Source: Nitzschia sp. DOCU1
Taxonomy: Eukaryota > Bacillariophyta > Bacillariophyceae > Bacillariales > Bacillariaceae
Reading direction: 5' to 3'
NCBI GenBank assembly: GCA_951394045.1
Contig: OX595990.1
Span: forward strand, 1,178,001-1,242,000
DNA length: 64,000 bases
A program made the translations under genes and the position numbers. Positions 49,626 to 60,165 of the stretch are shown one piece after another. The first letter of the stretch is position 1, and the number at the start of each line of letters is the position of its first letter. The notes beneath the pieces were generated by a model that was not told where the DNA came from, did no database searches, and was given only the letters and a program-made list of their open reading frames with translations.

Positions 49626-51273
49626 TTAGTTTCGCTCTGCGCCCCCTTCTGCCGATTTCAACGAAAACTGATCCTCATAGCCACCCTTGGACGAGTCATT
49701 CTCTCCATGGTATCCATGCTGGAGAATATAGTAAATCCACTTTACCGACACGATATGCACACCCCATTCCAACGCCTTTTCGAGTTTTAGGCCCGTTGCC
49801 TTCTCTTTGCAAATTAAATGCGTGTTCAAGTTCGTCATTTCGTTCACAAAGGCAATTCCGCATACTTTCATGACATGCTCCAGCGCCGCCTTCTCCGTCG
49901 GTGTGAACCCTGTTATTGAAACGACCAGCTTTAGATTTCTCAAATCCTTGAAAGGCCATGGCTGCGGAATCAGAATTTCAGGAAGCCGTGATGGCAACAC
50001 GAGCTTTTGAGCATCGATGCACGTCTTTAGCCAAACTGGCGTCACAAGGGTTAAATCGCAAATGTTGTACCGTTGCAGTTGTGACAAAATCGGATTGAGA
50101 TCCAACCGCGGAGCGCCACCCCAGCATACCACATGGCAACGTCGTCGCTGTCCTCCGTTCTTAGCATCAGTCCTCATCGCATCCATCAATTTCAGTGTTA
50201 GTATTTGTCCCCCATGCCTCTTAATGAGCGATTCTTGGTCTTTGGAATCAAAGTCTACTGCACCAGTTGCTGGGGGGATCCTAGACAACGCAAATAAAGA
50301 CCCACGAAACACTGGTGTAGCCGTTGAGTTGGAGCGAGCCAAACCTGATTTTGTTGGTTTTGTCGCCGCCTTTTGCGCAGAAGAGCTTTGAGCCCTCATT
50401 GGAGGATACTTCGCAGTTGGTGCGAGTGAGTTTCTTCGCAGAGACTCAATGACCCAGCGAGGAGAGACCGGTGGGGGCAAGTTCGGATGGAGGCTAGATA
50501 TGACTTCGGCCGCTTTGCTAAATGTTCGCCACGGGGATCTGTAAGATACCACTTAGTAAAAAGAGAAGGGAAACCAGAGAGTTTTCGTCTAGAACTCACC
50601 GTAAAGCATCATGGCAAGTGTCATGTACAATCAACATGGTAACATCATCAGAAAGCTCCCAATGAATTGTTCCGCCTCCCCGCCTTATGGCCTTGCCCAG
50701 TTGCAGCTTTACTTCAAGAGGATCCTCAAAGCCCAACATATAGAATTGCTGAAATTCGAACAACGAGAGATCCACGTTTTCATCTTTCAGGAGAACATCC
50801 AAAACTTGCCGATAAGTGGGCTTTATGGCCGTTTCGGAGCCCAGAACTCGATGAGTTGCCTCGTCTACGCGAGCCCCTGTCCGATCGCAGTCTTCCAACC
50901 ATGTTGGAGCCACAATCTGTATTCGAGGATGTGACGCCGCCAGTTCATATTTTGCCCCTTGCGGAACTTCCGCAACTAAATGCGTGTTTTTGTCGAGATT
51001 GAAGTCTCGTGTGTAGCTAACGGTAGGGGGAATAATTTCAATTAGGCATTTTCCTGCTAATCCGAGCTTAAAAATGGCAAACACCTTAACTTACCTTCCT
51101 CCTAGCTTTTCAACAAGAGCGTGCAAATTATTTTTCTTGTCGCTATTTAAACCGGTCAAACAAATGACGACACCATGAAGAGGTTTCTCCTCCAATGACG
51201 ACCTGCTGCGCTTGCCTCCGATTTCTTCAAAAGCATCCAAGAGACGTTTTCTTCCATCATTATTGAGTGACAT
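49626..51273 (-). CDS. Multi-BRCT-domain protein (TopBP1/Dpb11/Rad4-like)
   Basis: Likely phosphopeptide-binding scaffold of DNA replication or damage checkpoint. Exons are 51273-51095, 51016-50600 and 50538-49626, with introns of 78 and 61 bp; 502 aa. Intron 1 must end at the TTAG before 51016: only this joins VEKLGG to SYTRDFNLDKNTHLVAE, a continuous BRCT motif; nearer AGs break frame. BRCT 1 covers about residues 30-115 (GVVICLTGLNS...GG...THLVAE...IVAPTWLEDC). BRCT 2 is a degenerate one about 150-230 (RRGGGTIHWELSDDVTMLIV). A third lies about 310-415 (KRHGGQILTL, VVCWGG, LVTPVWLKTC), and a fourth about 420-490 (LKLVVSITGFT...THLICKE...IVSVKWIYY). No other domain is visible. Confidence 0.8.
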
Positions 51274-52696
51274 GGTGGTTAAACACTTTCTATTGCACGG
51301 AAGCAGAATTGACTTGCAAAATGTCGCATTAGTTGGGCGGAGCGCCCATTCTGTCATCGTCAACGAAGAAGAAAAAGGAGTAAAAATCGTCGCTATCGCA
51401 GCGATGCGGGGCGCGCGCTCGGACAACTTGTCGAATCGAATCAATCGAATGAATCGAAGAGTTACTGACGACGGACGGTCGTCGACGACTACTACTGACG
51501 TCAGATTGACTGACACGACTTCATTGCCCATATGGGACGAGGTGCGAGGTCCTGATTTTGGGGTTCGCCAATGCCGCTCGAGGTCCATTTTAGTGAGAGT
51601 GTGAACATTACGCGAGGTCCTTTTTGCCGAGCATTGCCTGATCCGAAAAATGCGCCTGGAGAAGCATAGAAGAACTCGTGGAAGCCATGGTGATCGCGGT
51701 TTCAATGAATATTCTATGGGAGCCAACGTTCCTTGGACAAAAAGTGACGTTCGTCAAGTTCAAACCGCCAGCTGCATACGACTCGTTACATATGAAATTT
51801 CAGCGTTTCAGGGATGTCCCACTTCTGTCGGATTCTAACTTGGAAGCGACGTTTATGCTGCCACGTCAGAACTCGAAATGTCATTGGGCGACAACAAGCG
51901 ACATCACTTTTCTGATTGGATGATGCATTTGTTGTCACAGCACCGGGACATGGTCTCGATTTTTTCAGCCTTTGCATGAATACAGTCTTTCCAACTCCGA
52001 CCATGGGACTCCGATCGTTGTTATTACAAAGTTGCACGCAGCGTGTTCTTTGCTATTGCAAAGCCTGCACACAACGCGGCACCAAATAAGCGAAGACGTG
52101 AATGAAGACTCCTTCAATCTTGGCGATTTGCTAAATTTGTAGTCATGTTGTTATCCTAGCTAAAAAAGTCCCCATCACCATGGAAATGCGTTTCGGAGTC
52201 TACGTACCTCCCTTTGTAGAACTACATCGCTAAAGCTACTTTTAGTCTTGTTGTAGAGCTCTTCTGTGGAAGGTTGGACATTGTACACGTTATCATGTAC
52301 CAGTTTTGTTCGAGGTGAAACGAGGTCTAGAAGTTCGTTGGATGCAGAGGGCTTCGCAGCTCGTCCATCTAAGGGACTGGATTCTCAGGTCGGAGGGAGA
52401 AGCTTTTGCCGTTCTTGCTTCTCTCTCGACTAACTAGCTATGAGCAGCTATCTAGAGTAGAGCCTTGGGGTAGTAGCAGTGGAGAAAGGAAGATTGCGAT
52501 AGTCGGTTGTTGTAAGTGTTAAGTTTATATTGTCTATCATCTAGCGGAATGCGTACGGCTTGGCAGTACACGTAGCTCGTTTCCGCTTCATACTTCTATT
52601 AGATGTTGTTCAAAACATAAAGGCCATGCATGGTAGCTGCATCGGGTGATATAGCTTGCTCTAGCAAAATCGCTTTCCTTGGATACGTATCCAATT
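51274..52696. other. Long intergenic region
   Basis: About 1.4 kb, the longest gap of the window. It lies upstream of the BRCT gene and downstream of the plastid-type gene at 52697-53611, both on the minus strand. Short frames in both strands show no start context plus domain. No repeat or RNA gene recognised. Confidence 0.45.
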
Positions 52697-53611
52697 CTAG
52701 GGGCTGACAGTTCCTTCGGTCACAGCTGCTTGAATGACCGGGCGCATCAGGACCAACATGGTACAAGCAGCTGCAAAGGTGATCGTCATGTTTCTCTTTC
52801 CCCCACCAAACTCTAGAAGAGCTTTGAAAGATGCAGCGGGTCCATAAACGAGCGCTCTCGCGACACTTCGAAGGGCATTGCGCGATCGCATCGCTACAGC
52901 AGCGAGAAACATATCCCTGCGACGTTGGGCTACGTAGAGAAACCGAACAAAGGGGACAAGAACCTTCCTGATCAACGAGGAGGCAGGAGCCGTTTGCACG
53001 ATGTCGGCATCCAAGATTTGCATGAAGGTTTCAGCATGCGCCGCTTCGACCTTCTTCTCGTCTCCAGCGAGGTGGTGCTTTTGCAACAGCTTCTGACTTG
53101 CGAGCCCAGCTACACCGAGAACGAACAAAGCATCCTCTTCTTGTTGCTGACTCGCAATCAGATCATTTCGCGAGGGAGAGCCCTGTTTTAACCAGTTGAG
53201 GGCTGAGAATGGTTTGTTGCTTTCCTCCTCTTCATTCCCGTGAAGCCGGCGATATCGGCGATCCAAGAACTCCAGATACTCGTCCACTGACTCTTGTTCA
53301 TCATGCTCATGACTCGGGAGGATTGTATTTAACCACCTGAGCGGCGGAGGGGCAGTCGCTTCTTCGCTACTGTCTTGGTAAGAGTACTTTAATCTTGTTG
53401 AGAATGGCGATGAATCGGATCGAAAAATATCATTGGCGTGGATCACAGTAGTAGAACTACGTAGAGATTGGTCCGTAGGAAGCGAAGAATGAAGCCCCCT
53501 GGCCGATTGAAAGGCAGAAGCACGAGATGCGCAGGTCAACATCACGGATACCCATCCCAAACTTGACATGGGCTTTGGCATTGTTGACTTTTTAGATTGT
53601 TTGTTTGTCAT
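52697..53611 (-). CDS. Uncharacterised protein with plastid-type presequence
   Basis: I do not recognise the family. Single exon, 304 aa from the ATG at 53611 (TTG upstream). The start MTNKQSKKST is followed by a hydrophobic stretch and CASRASAFQSARG, close to the A-S-A-F plastid cleavage motif, with Phe at the expected place. The next 60 residues are Ser/Thr-rich as in a transit peptide. The mature part has an acidic segment, VDEYLEFLDRRYRRLHG, then VLGVAGLASQKLLQKHHLAGDE, a helical region with many Arg (LYVAQRRRDMFLAAVAMRSRNALRSVARAL given by its key R-rich helices) and a C-terminal membrane helix ITFAAACTMLVLMRP. A plastid membrane-associated protein is inferred. Divergent from the HbpS-like gene. 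Confidence 0.62.
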   Translation of the reverse strand: MTNKQSKKSTMPKPMSSLGWVSVMLTCASRASAFQSARGLHSSLPTDQSLRSSTTVIHANDIFRSDSSPFSTRLKYSYQDSSEEATAPPPLRWLNTILPSHEHDEQESVDEYLEFLDRRYRRLHGNEEEESNKPFSALNWLKQGSPSRNDLIASQQQEEDALFVLGVAGLASQKLLQKHHLAGDEKKVEAAHAETFMQILDADIVQTAPASSLIRKVLVPFVRFLYVAQRRRDMFLAAVAMRSRNALRSVARALVYGPAASFKALLEFGGGKRNMTITFAAACTMLVLMRPVIQAAVTEGTVSP

Positions 53612-54422
53612 GGTGATGTCTATCGGAACTTGGTGCGTTTTCGATTGTCCCAAAAGTGGAAGTTGTGAGAGCGAAGAAAGAGGTGTCGGTTCTCACGAGC
53701 TTTCGGAGTTGATTTGCTATCGGAGCTTGTTTGCTGTGCTACTTGTCGACGTTGACCAATCAGATCGATCAGAGTGCCAGGGAGGTTCGGTTCCCGCCAG
53801 AATTCTGGATTCCAAGAGCACGTTTGACTGATGCGACTTTGGAAAATTTGGTTGACGGTCCTGACATCTGGTCTTGTTTACCCAACAAAATTTCCTTATC
53901 TCTAAGTGGTCATTGAACAAGAACAAGTAGAATCTACGTAATGAATGTACCAGCGGATCAGCCAAGAATAAATTATCTTCTCCAAAACCTCCCACCCCGA
54001 TGGTTCCCGCGAAAAGAAAGGCCCGGCCGATGTCGAGATAAAGCGGAAGTTGGCGATGGAGCACCTAACTACCCAATCAATCGCCTCCTTGGTTGTTCGT
54101 CTTCTTGGCGGAAGACAGACGACTCCGAGTTACCGGTTCTGGAACCAATCGCGTTATGATAGAGGCCTCCTCAACTTTGGGCCCTACTACCGGTATGGTC
54201 GGCGTCATCGTTGCAACTGCACGCGTCATCATCGCTTACACAGTAGCTTATGAGGTACTCCTGGTAGCTTTTAACATACACATTAAAAGATTCGTGACTG
54301 GAAGGTTGATCCGGGAATAACACGTGCGTACTTCTCTGTGGAAGCATCATCTTGTGGTTTGTGTTGGCGTCATTATCATTTCAAGCGAAGATGGCAAAGG
54401 CGACCATAACCAATACCTGTCA
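53612..54422. other. Divergent promoter region between two plastid-type genes
   Basis: About 810 bp. It contains TACCGGTA at 54188-54195. Several short frames (for example from 54056) overlap but have no recognised features. The frame of the + gene is open from 54324 with GTG only. Confidence 0.5.
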
Positions 54423-55202
54423 ATGACTTTAGCGAAAGGCTTACCAATGAGGTCGCTTTCAATTGCCAGTTCAAGTATTCTTGCAGTTGTGGGATTGTTT
54501 CCGCACAGAGCGCAAAGCTTTGCGTATGTCGCCAAGAGTTCAATCCATTTACCTACAAGCTCATTTGTTTGTCGGGGTTCTTTCATGCTTGCTTCTACAA
54601 GCTCGAGCTATTTAGAAAATCTGGGAAATAGGGCTTTCATGGAACCCTCAAATGGAGCCTATTACTCAACAACTGCTGGTTCGAGCCCAACAACTGCAGC
54701 AACGAGTTTTGCGCAAGTTCCAGTTCTGAGTCTGGACCACGCAGATACTATCGCGGACCGGGTCGTAGAATGCTGCAAGCGAAACTCCTTCAGTCCAGTC
54801 TCTGTCTATGTATTGGATGCTGCAGGTCACACTCTGGTTTTCAAGCGCATGGATGGTTGCAGTCCTGTGGGGATTCCTGACTTTGCGCACGCCAAGGCAT
54901 TTTCCTGTGTCGTCAACAAGTACCCGTCACGGGCCTTTCGGGATCGTTATACGGCTGACGAGGCTTCGGCTAAGTTTGGACAGATGCTCGGAATGGTTGC
55001 TATCAGTCAGGGTACAATGGCGCCGTTCCCTGGTGGAATTTTACTTCGCCTTGGAGATCACATTATTGGTGCGGTCGGTGTGAGTGGAGCCGCTGGAGAC
55101 GAGGACGAGTACTGCGCTATTCGAGGAGTTTTGGAGGCTAATTTGGGTTTGACTACAGTACCAGCGGAGCATTCGTGCTCGACTGTCAGAGATATTCGGT
55201 AG
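54423..55202 (+). CDS. Plastid-targeted HbpS/GlcG-like (DUF336) protein
   Basis: Single exon, 259 aa from the ATG at 54423; the ATG at 54447 is an equally good start for the signal peptide. The presequence has a hydrophobic core (IASSSILAVVGLF) ending HRAQSFAYVAKSS, resembling the A-x-S-F-A plastid motif, then a Ser/Thr-rich transit part. The mature domain begins near LSLDHADTIADRVVECCKRN and carries the HbpS/GlcG signatures: VSVYVLDAAGHTLVFKRMDG, DFAHAKAFSCV, PFPGGILLRLGDHIIGAVGVSG and GDEDEYCAIRGV. Members bind haem or cobalamin-like tetrapyrroles or are of unknown activity. A role in plastid redox or tetrapyrrole handling is an inference. The domain looks complete and intact. Confidence 0.78.
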   Translation: MTLAKGLPMRSLSIASSSILAVVGLFPHRAQSFAYVAKSSIHLPTSSFVCRGSFMLASTSSSYLENLGNRAFMEPSNGAYYSTTAGSSPTTAATSFAQVPVLSLDHADTIADRVVECCKRNSFSPVSVYVLDAAGHTLVFKRMDGCSPVGIPDFAHAKAFSCVVNKYPSRAFRDRYTADEASAKFGQMLGMVAISQGTMAPFPGGILLRLGDHIIGAVGVSGAAGDEDEYCAIRGVLEANLGLTTVPAEHSCSTVRDIR

Positions 55203-56102
55203 AGCAGCCGAGGCCAAGCGACGACCACACGCAGCGTTTTATCACGGTCCTTTCGCAAACGGTACTATCGAAGCAACACAGTTTCCATCGTCTCTAGGCA
55301 TATTTTAGCTACGGATCAACTTGGCCGGCTCTTATTCGTCACGGGCTAGTCCTAGAGTAGCTGCAAGAGTAGTTCATATTTCTTCCTTTCTATGAGTCGA
55401 AGCCCCAACAAAGTAACCTCAAATTGCTGCGTGCAGTGAAATCAGGCGAGCGCCAACTTAACTCTCTGGCGTTAATCTGGTTTGGCCTAGAACTCCCTGG
55501 ACCATTCGGTAAATTCCAACGAGTTGGTACATGATTCAACGAGGCAGGATCTTCGTCGTCGAGAATGCCTTTCTTGGATTCAGGTATACCGTTCGTTGAA
55601 CGTAAGCTTGCAGAAAATAATCATCTCCCTCCAATGGAATGGTACCAATAAATCAAACTTCATCTTGTCACACTGGTTCGCATGTCCCTCTTCGCTTGGA
55701 TAGAATAGAATATAATGTGTTGGAGATCGCATCCGGCCGTTGTCCGGTGATTGATAGCAGGACTTAGGCCCAAACCAAAACTCGTATGCATATATCGTAG
55801 ATTTGTGGTCCGGTTCCGCGTTGGTGAGTGTCTTGGTTGACTTTTCGGCCGGCGCTCGGTCATGGCTTAAAAAGGATGGCTATAATGTTTTACTTATGAA
55901 CCGCCGGGCTGATATATAGGAAATGACCGTTTGACGCTGATGCTAGCGTCTTGTGCAGCGAAAGTTAATCTTGGGTGATCCGTGTGATCGCGAGGCCTCA
56001 CAAAATGGAAAGAATCCCAAAGTTTGGATATCGGCGCTGCGCATTGCGCTTCCGTCAAAATGGCTCACAAATTGATCTTCCAGTCCATATACAACCCCAA
56101 AC
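55203..56102. other. Intergenic region
   Basis: About 900 bp between two + genes. AT-rich with a CATATA-rich patch near 55790. Nothing gene-like or repeated was recognised. Confidence 0.45.
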
Positions 56103-57083
56103 ATGCAGAGCCGACAAACAGAGATCGAATCCAATCAATATCCTGATGTGGAAGTATCTTCGCGGTTTGTATCGTCACAACCGAGCAAAATCCAACGGTT
56201 GTCTTCGAGCGACACTGCAGAAGAGATCGTTCAGTTGCACGACAATGATGTACTCGGTGGTAGAGGGAACATTATCAACAAGCATGTTGGCAATCGCCGA
56301 TTCCGTCGTCTGATAACTGCCAACAAGGATGCATATGCAAAGTGCGACAAAAATTCCCATAAATTCTTCCTCGCTCTTTCCATCGCTATTGCGATTGAAC
56401 GCAAAGGTGGTCGTTTCTTGAAGAAACGAGACGAGAAGGATGAAGATTCTAGCTGGATCAAGATCTCTCGGAAAGAAATCGTGGCAAAGACTGCTCAAGC
56501 TCTTCGGGACCAGCTGCAAGGTATGGGTCAAGGTCGCCGCCGCCGATCATCAGCCGCTTCTGTTGAGCGCCTGCTGAAACACAAGAAGGGAGGACTGAAG
56601 CCCGATGGACTTCAACGAGAATTTGGTGATCACTACTCGACGGAACCTTATGAGTATGATGATGACACAACTAGCTGTGCTAGCAGCGATGATACAAGCA
56701 TAGATTCCTACCAGGATGTGCTCCCCATACAAAGTGCGTTCAGGCCCTTTATGGGTTTTGCTGAATTGCTTGCAGCGAGCTCGACAATGAACCCCGGGTT
56801 ATCGACATCATCACCCCACTCTTTGCCCTCTGATAAGCAATCAGCTCTTCGACGCAAGCTCTACCACCAGCGACCCCGACGATGCAGCTCCGAGCCCCGT
56901 CACAACTTTGCATCACAACATAAATACAATTGCTCAATCTCGGAACAGGTCCTGTATCAACCAGCGGACGAGACTACTACACCGGGCGGTCACAACGATC
57001 GTCTCTGGGTTCCCGAAGAACTCGAGAACCTTGTGCTATCGGACCCAGCTGCCGTGGAGTGTCTGGCAGCCCTGTCAGAATAA
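56103..57083 (+). CDS. DUF6824-domain protein (diatom regulator family)
   Basis: Single exon, 326 aa, ATG at 56103. The DUF6824 domain covers about residues 45-145: DNDVLGGRGNIINKHVGNRRF is the opening signature (the usual C of CGRG is G here), then FRRLITANKDAYAKC, NSHKFFLALSIAIAIERKGGRFLKK (GGRFL core), SWIKISRKEIVAKTAQALRD (Trp, Lys and QALR end). This is a canonical member. An Arg-rich GRRRRSS segment follows, then a Ser/Asp-rich acidic region and RRPRRCSSEP-like basic patches. Nuclear regulator is the usual supposition; no target known. It differs clearly from the member at 40474, so the two are not a recent tandem pair. Confidence 0.84.
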   Translation: MQSRQTEIESNQYPDVEVSSRFVSSQPSKIQRLSSSDTAEEIVQLHDNDVLGGRGNIINKHVGNRRFRRLITANKDAYAKCDKNSHKFFLALSIAIAIERKGGRFLKKRDEKDEDSSWIKISRKEIVAKTAQALRDQLQGMGQGRRRRSSAASVERLLKHKKGGLKPDGLQREFGDHYSTEPYEYDDDTTSCASSDDTSIDSYQDVLPIQSAFRPFMGFAELLAASSTMNPGLSTSSPHSLPSDKQSALRRKLYHQRPRRCSSEPRHNFASQHKYNCSISEQVLYQPADETTTPGGHNDRLWVPEELENLVLSDPAAVECLAALSE

Positions 57084-57246
57084 AGAACACGTTGTAGTAA
57101 CAAATCCGCCAACCATAGCAATCTTGTTTGAAACTGATCGCAGTAACACTGTAGGGTTATTTTCAAGCTTAATCGTCGAGGTCGAATTCACGTTCTTCGC
57201 TTTCATTGGTCGGACGGAACAGCTGAACTAATAGTACCAAGCACCA

Positions 57247-58353
57247 TTATAGTTTCGACGGTGTCGAGGGCGGAATAGGCCATTCTTCTGCAATGGGAGC
57301 AAAGAACTCTTGTACTTGTTTATCGGACACTTCTTGTATGGTTGCCGGGTTCCATTTGGGGGATTGGTCCTTGTCTACCAGTACGGCCCGAACACCCTCA
57401 AAGAAATCGGCCCCTGGTCGAGTGCAGGCCCGTGCCATGCGATATTCCATTTGCAAGTCTTCTCCAATACTTGATATAGCAGAACCTCGCTTGAGTCCTT
57501 CCAGAGACACTTTGATACTAGTGGGGGAGAGCTTTTGGAGACTTTCCAACGTTTTCGAGGCAAAATCATCGCCTTTAGCCTTCCCCTCCAATGCTTCAAA
57601 GATACCTTCGGCGGTATCGCTTTCAAAGTAAGCGTCAATCGCACTTTGATGCATGACTAATTGACACTCATTCGTAGAAATGTCCTTGTGAAAATTTGTC
57701 AACACTTTGCCCGCCACATCTTCATCGTTGCCATCTTTGGTCGCTTCTATCAAGGCTTGTTCCAAATCGGGCAAGTTTTCCGACGGGACATAGTGTGTTG
57801 CCAATCCCGTATAAATGAGATCGGGTGCCTTGATCCGTTGTCCCGTCATGGCCAAGTACTTTGCCACTGGCATGGACAAGAGTCGCGGCATCCAATACAT
57901 ACTACCGACATCAGGAAACAAGCCAATGGCCGTTTCCGGCATGGCAAACAAGGAATGTTCCGTGGCGACTCGATACTTTCCATGCACGGACAGTCCGACG
58001 CCCCCTCCCATGACGACTCCATTCCACAAACTCACAATTGGCTTTGGACAAGTGGCAATCGCATGATTGACCTTGTATTCGTGATAAAAGAATTGACTCG
58101 TGGCAGGATCCTGGGCCATGCCCAGTTGCCAGACCGCCTTGACATCTCCACCCGCACAAAAGGCGGGCCGTTTGGCTTCACTCGCCTTGAGGAGAATGAC
58201 TTTGAGCGAAGGATCCTGGACCCACTCCTCAAAGACATCTTGTAAACATTCAATCATGTCCAAGGTCAGTGCGTGCAACGCCTTGGGATAATTCAGCTGG
58301 AGAATGCCCAAGTCGGCCTTACGCGATGGCAACACTTTGGTGGTGAGTCTCAT
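57247..58353 (-). CDS. 3-hydroxyisobutyryl-CoA hydrolase / enoyl-CoA hydratase family
   Basis: Likely valine catabolism (3-hydroxyisobutyryl-CoA to 3-hydroxyisobutyrate). Single exon, 368 aa from the ATG at 58353 (TTG upstream). Crotonase-fold motifs are in order: LNYPKALHALTLDMI, AFCAGGDVKAV (oxyanion-hole region), GVVMGGGVGLSVHGKYRVATE, FAMPETAIGLFPDVG (catalytic Glu and Asp of the HIBCH subgroup), then a long C-terminal part with ISSIGEDLQMEYRMARACTRPGADFFEGVRA, shown by its key EYRMAR...DFFEGVRA-LVDKD elements. The latter is the family's mark versus plain hydratases. The N-terminal 20 residues (MRLTTKVLPSRKAD) are basic but a mitochondrial presequence is not clear. Divergent from the RRM gene. 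Confidence 0.85.
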   Translation of the reverse strand: MRLTTKVLPSRKADLGILQLNYPKALHALTLDMIECLQDVFEEWVQDPSLKVILLKASEAKRPAFCAGGDVKAVWQLGMAQDPATSQFFYHEYKVNHAIATCPKPIVSLWNGVVMGGGVGLSVHGKYRVATEHSLFAMPETAIGLFPDVGSMYWMPRLLSMPVAKYLAMTGQRIKAPDLIYTGLATHYVPSENLPDLEQALIEATKDGNDEDVAGKVLTNFHKDISTNECQLVMHQSAIDAYFESDTAEGIFEALEGKAKGDDFASKTLESLQKLSPTSIKVSLEGLKRGSAISSIGEDLQMEYRMARACTRPGADFFEGVRAVLVDKDQSPKWNPATIQEVSDKQVQEFFAPIAEEWPIPPSTPSKL

Positions 58354-58775
58354 TATTGTGTTTGAGAATAGTGATGATGCTGACGAATACTTCAAGGTAG
58401 TGACTACAACAAAGCAAGCAATGCTGATTCATGCAGTAGAGAAAGAACGAGAGAGAGGGAAGTGTCAAGTTGCCATCGACAGTAAAGACATATGGTGCGA
58501 TGGCTTCATTCGTTTTCTTCGACTTCTTCGTTTGGATCTGCCGCCGACGTCATCGAATCAATCGGATCGGTCGAAAGCGAAGATCCTTTTGACTCCAACG
58601 ATCCATTCGACCACATGCCTTCAGGGCGGAAGATCGCACCAGCGCCAACCATTTTTTTTGGTGCCAACAACGGACAAGGATGCCACATTGCAATTGACAC
58701 GAAGTTCCAAACAGAACTATTGACAACCCGACAAAGAGCAACAGCAACGATACTATCATCATCATCATCATCATC
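58354..58775. other. Divergent promoter region
   Basis: About 420 bp between the hydrolase (-) and RRM (+) genes. It ends with an (ATC)7 tract directly abutting the start codon of the RRM gene. Confidence 0.5.
58755..58775 (+). repeat. (ATC)7 microsatellite abutting a start codon
   Basis: Seven perfect ATC units occupy 58755-58775 and the next triplet is the ATG of the RRM gene, in the same triplet register. Confidence 0.9.
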
Positions 58776-60047
58776 ATGTCCTTACTAGGGTCCATTTTCG
58801 GTAATGGAAATGACAAGTCCGACAAGAAGAAGACGAAGAAATCACAGGATACGACCAACGTAGCCGCCGCTGAGCTCTTTGCCAAATCGGCAGAATTGCC
58901 GGAACGACCCAAGCATGTTCCCAAACCTCGAACTGCCAAGCGAAAAGAACAAGACGAAAAAGTTGAAGAAAAACCAGAAGAGCAAGAGCCTCCAAAGAAA
59001 CGTCGTAAACCACGCAAGGAAAAGGTCGTAGAGGCCGCTGCAGAGGGAGAAACCACTGCTGCTGATACCGCCAGTCCCAAAGAACCGGCGACGGACAACC
59101 ACGACGATAATGGCGACGAGGATGATGACGAAGAGGCAAAAGCGCGAACAATTTTCGTGGGTAATTTGCCATTGCAAGGAACGACCCGCAAATCCTTGGC
59201 CGCGTTATTCAAGAAATGTGGCCCGATTGCCAGTACTAGGATACGATCGGTTCCTGTCAAGGGCATCAAATTGCCTCCGCAGCGAGCAGGAGATCACAAA
59301 TTGATGAAAAAAGTGTGCGTCAATACAAACTTGGTGGATTATGAGAATGCAGGTAAAGATACCGTACAAGGATATGTCGTCTTTCAAAAGGAAGAGTCAG
59401 TGGAAAAGGCGCTTGAGCTCAACAATGTCTTGGTGGTCGATGGAAAGCGCATCCGCGTCGATCGGGCATCACCTAGCATTGAGCCCTCGCGTAGTGTCTT
59501 TTGTGGAAACTTGCCATATGGAGCAGATGAAACGTCTCTACAAGAACACTTTGTCAAGGGATGCGAGTTTGCTGTAGGTGACGTGGAGGGCGTAAGAATC
59601 ATTCGGGATAAGGAAACCTATCAATGCAAGGGATTTGGGTATGTGTTATTGAAAGAGAAGAGTATGGTTCCCACAGCGTTGAAATTGCACGAATCTATTT
59701 ACATGAAGAAACCCATTCGTGTCCTTGTCTGTGGTAAACGCTTCAAGAATAGAAAGGGACTCGAGGCAACTTCCAAAATCGGAAAGACTGCCACTGTCGA
59801 AGGATCCGCGGCAGCGCCGAAGGAAACAGTCACTGTGGGAGCCTTTCGGCGGATTTTGGCCAAGCAATCCAAGGAAGTGACAACGATCAACAAACGCAAG
59901 CGCGGAGAAAAGAAAAAATCACCTGTGGCGAAAAAGGGCGGAGGGTCCGGACTCAGCAAACGAGCCGCTTTGGACAAGAAAGTGGAACAGCGAGTCAAGA
60001 AGATTCAAAAGCGCATTACCAAGGGTATGGGCAAGACCCGAAGATAA
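58776..60047 (+). CDS. Nucleolar RRM protein (RBM34/Nop12-like)
   Basis: Pre-rRNA processing (large subunit) is expected by homology. Single exon, 423 aa, ATG at 58776. The N-terminus is Lys/Glu/Pro-rich with nuclear localisation runs (KKRRKPRKEK). RRM 1 spans about residues 125-225, with RNP2 TIFVGNLP and RNP1-like GYVVFQ; it has the long insert between them (PPQRAGDHKLMKKVC) that characterises RBM34/Nop12. RRM 2 spans about 240-320 (RNP2 SVFCGNLP, RNP1 KGFGYVLL). The C-terminus is very basic (KRKRGEKKKSP, KKIQKRITKGMGKTRR), again as in nucleolar homologues. Order and spacing of both RRMs agree with the family. Confidence 0.84.
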   Translation: MSLLGSIFGNGNDKSDKKKTKKSQDTTNVAAAELFAKSAELPERPKHVPKPRTAKRKEQDEKVEEKPEEQEPPKKRRKPRKEKVVEAAAEGETTAADTASPKEPATDNHDDNGDEDDDEEAKARTIFVGNLPLQGTTRKSLAALFKKCGPIASTRIRSVPVKGIKLPPQRAGDHKLMKKVCVNTNLVDYENAGKDTVQGYVVFQKEESVEKALELNNVLVVDGKRIRVDRASPSIEPSRSVFCGNLPYGADETSLQEHFVKGCEFAVGDVEGVRIIRDKETYQCKGFGYVLLKEKSMVPTALKLHESIYMKKPIRVLVCGKRFKNRKGLEATSKIGKTATVEGSAAAPKETVTVGAFRRILAKQSKEVTTINKRKRGEKKKSPVAKKGGGSGLSKRAALDKKVEQRVKKIQKRITKGMGKTRR

Positions 60048-60165
60048 ATACTACAATGGGCCCTACCCTAAAATAGTATTGCATTGCCGTTGCTACTGAG
60101 ATTTTTCGCTCCGTACTCGGATCGATAATGGCGCGGGCGTAAATTCCAACTTTTAAGACTTCGAG

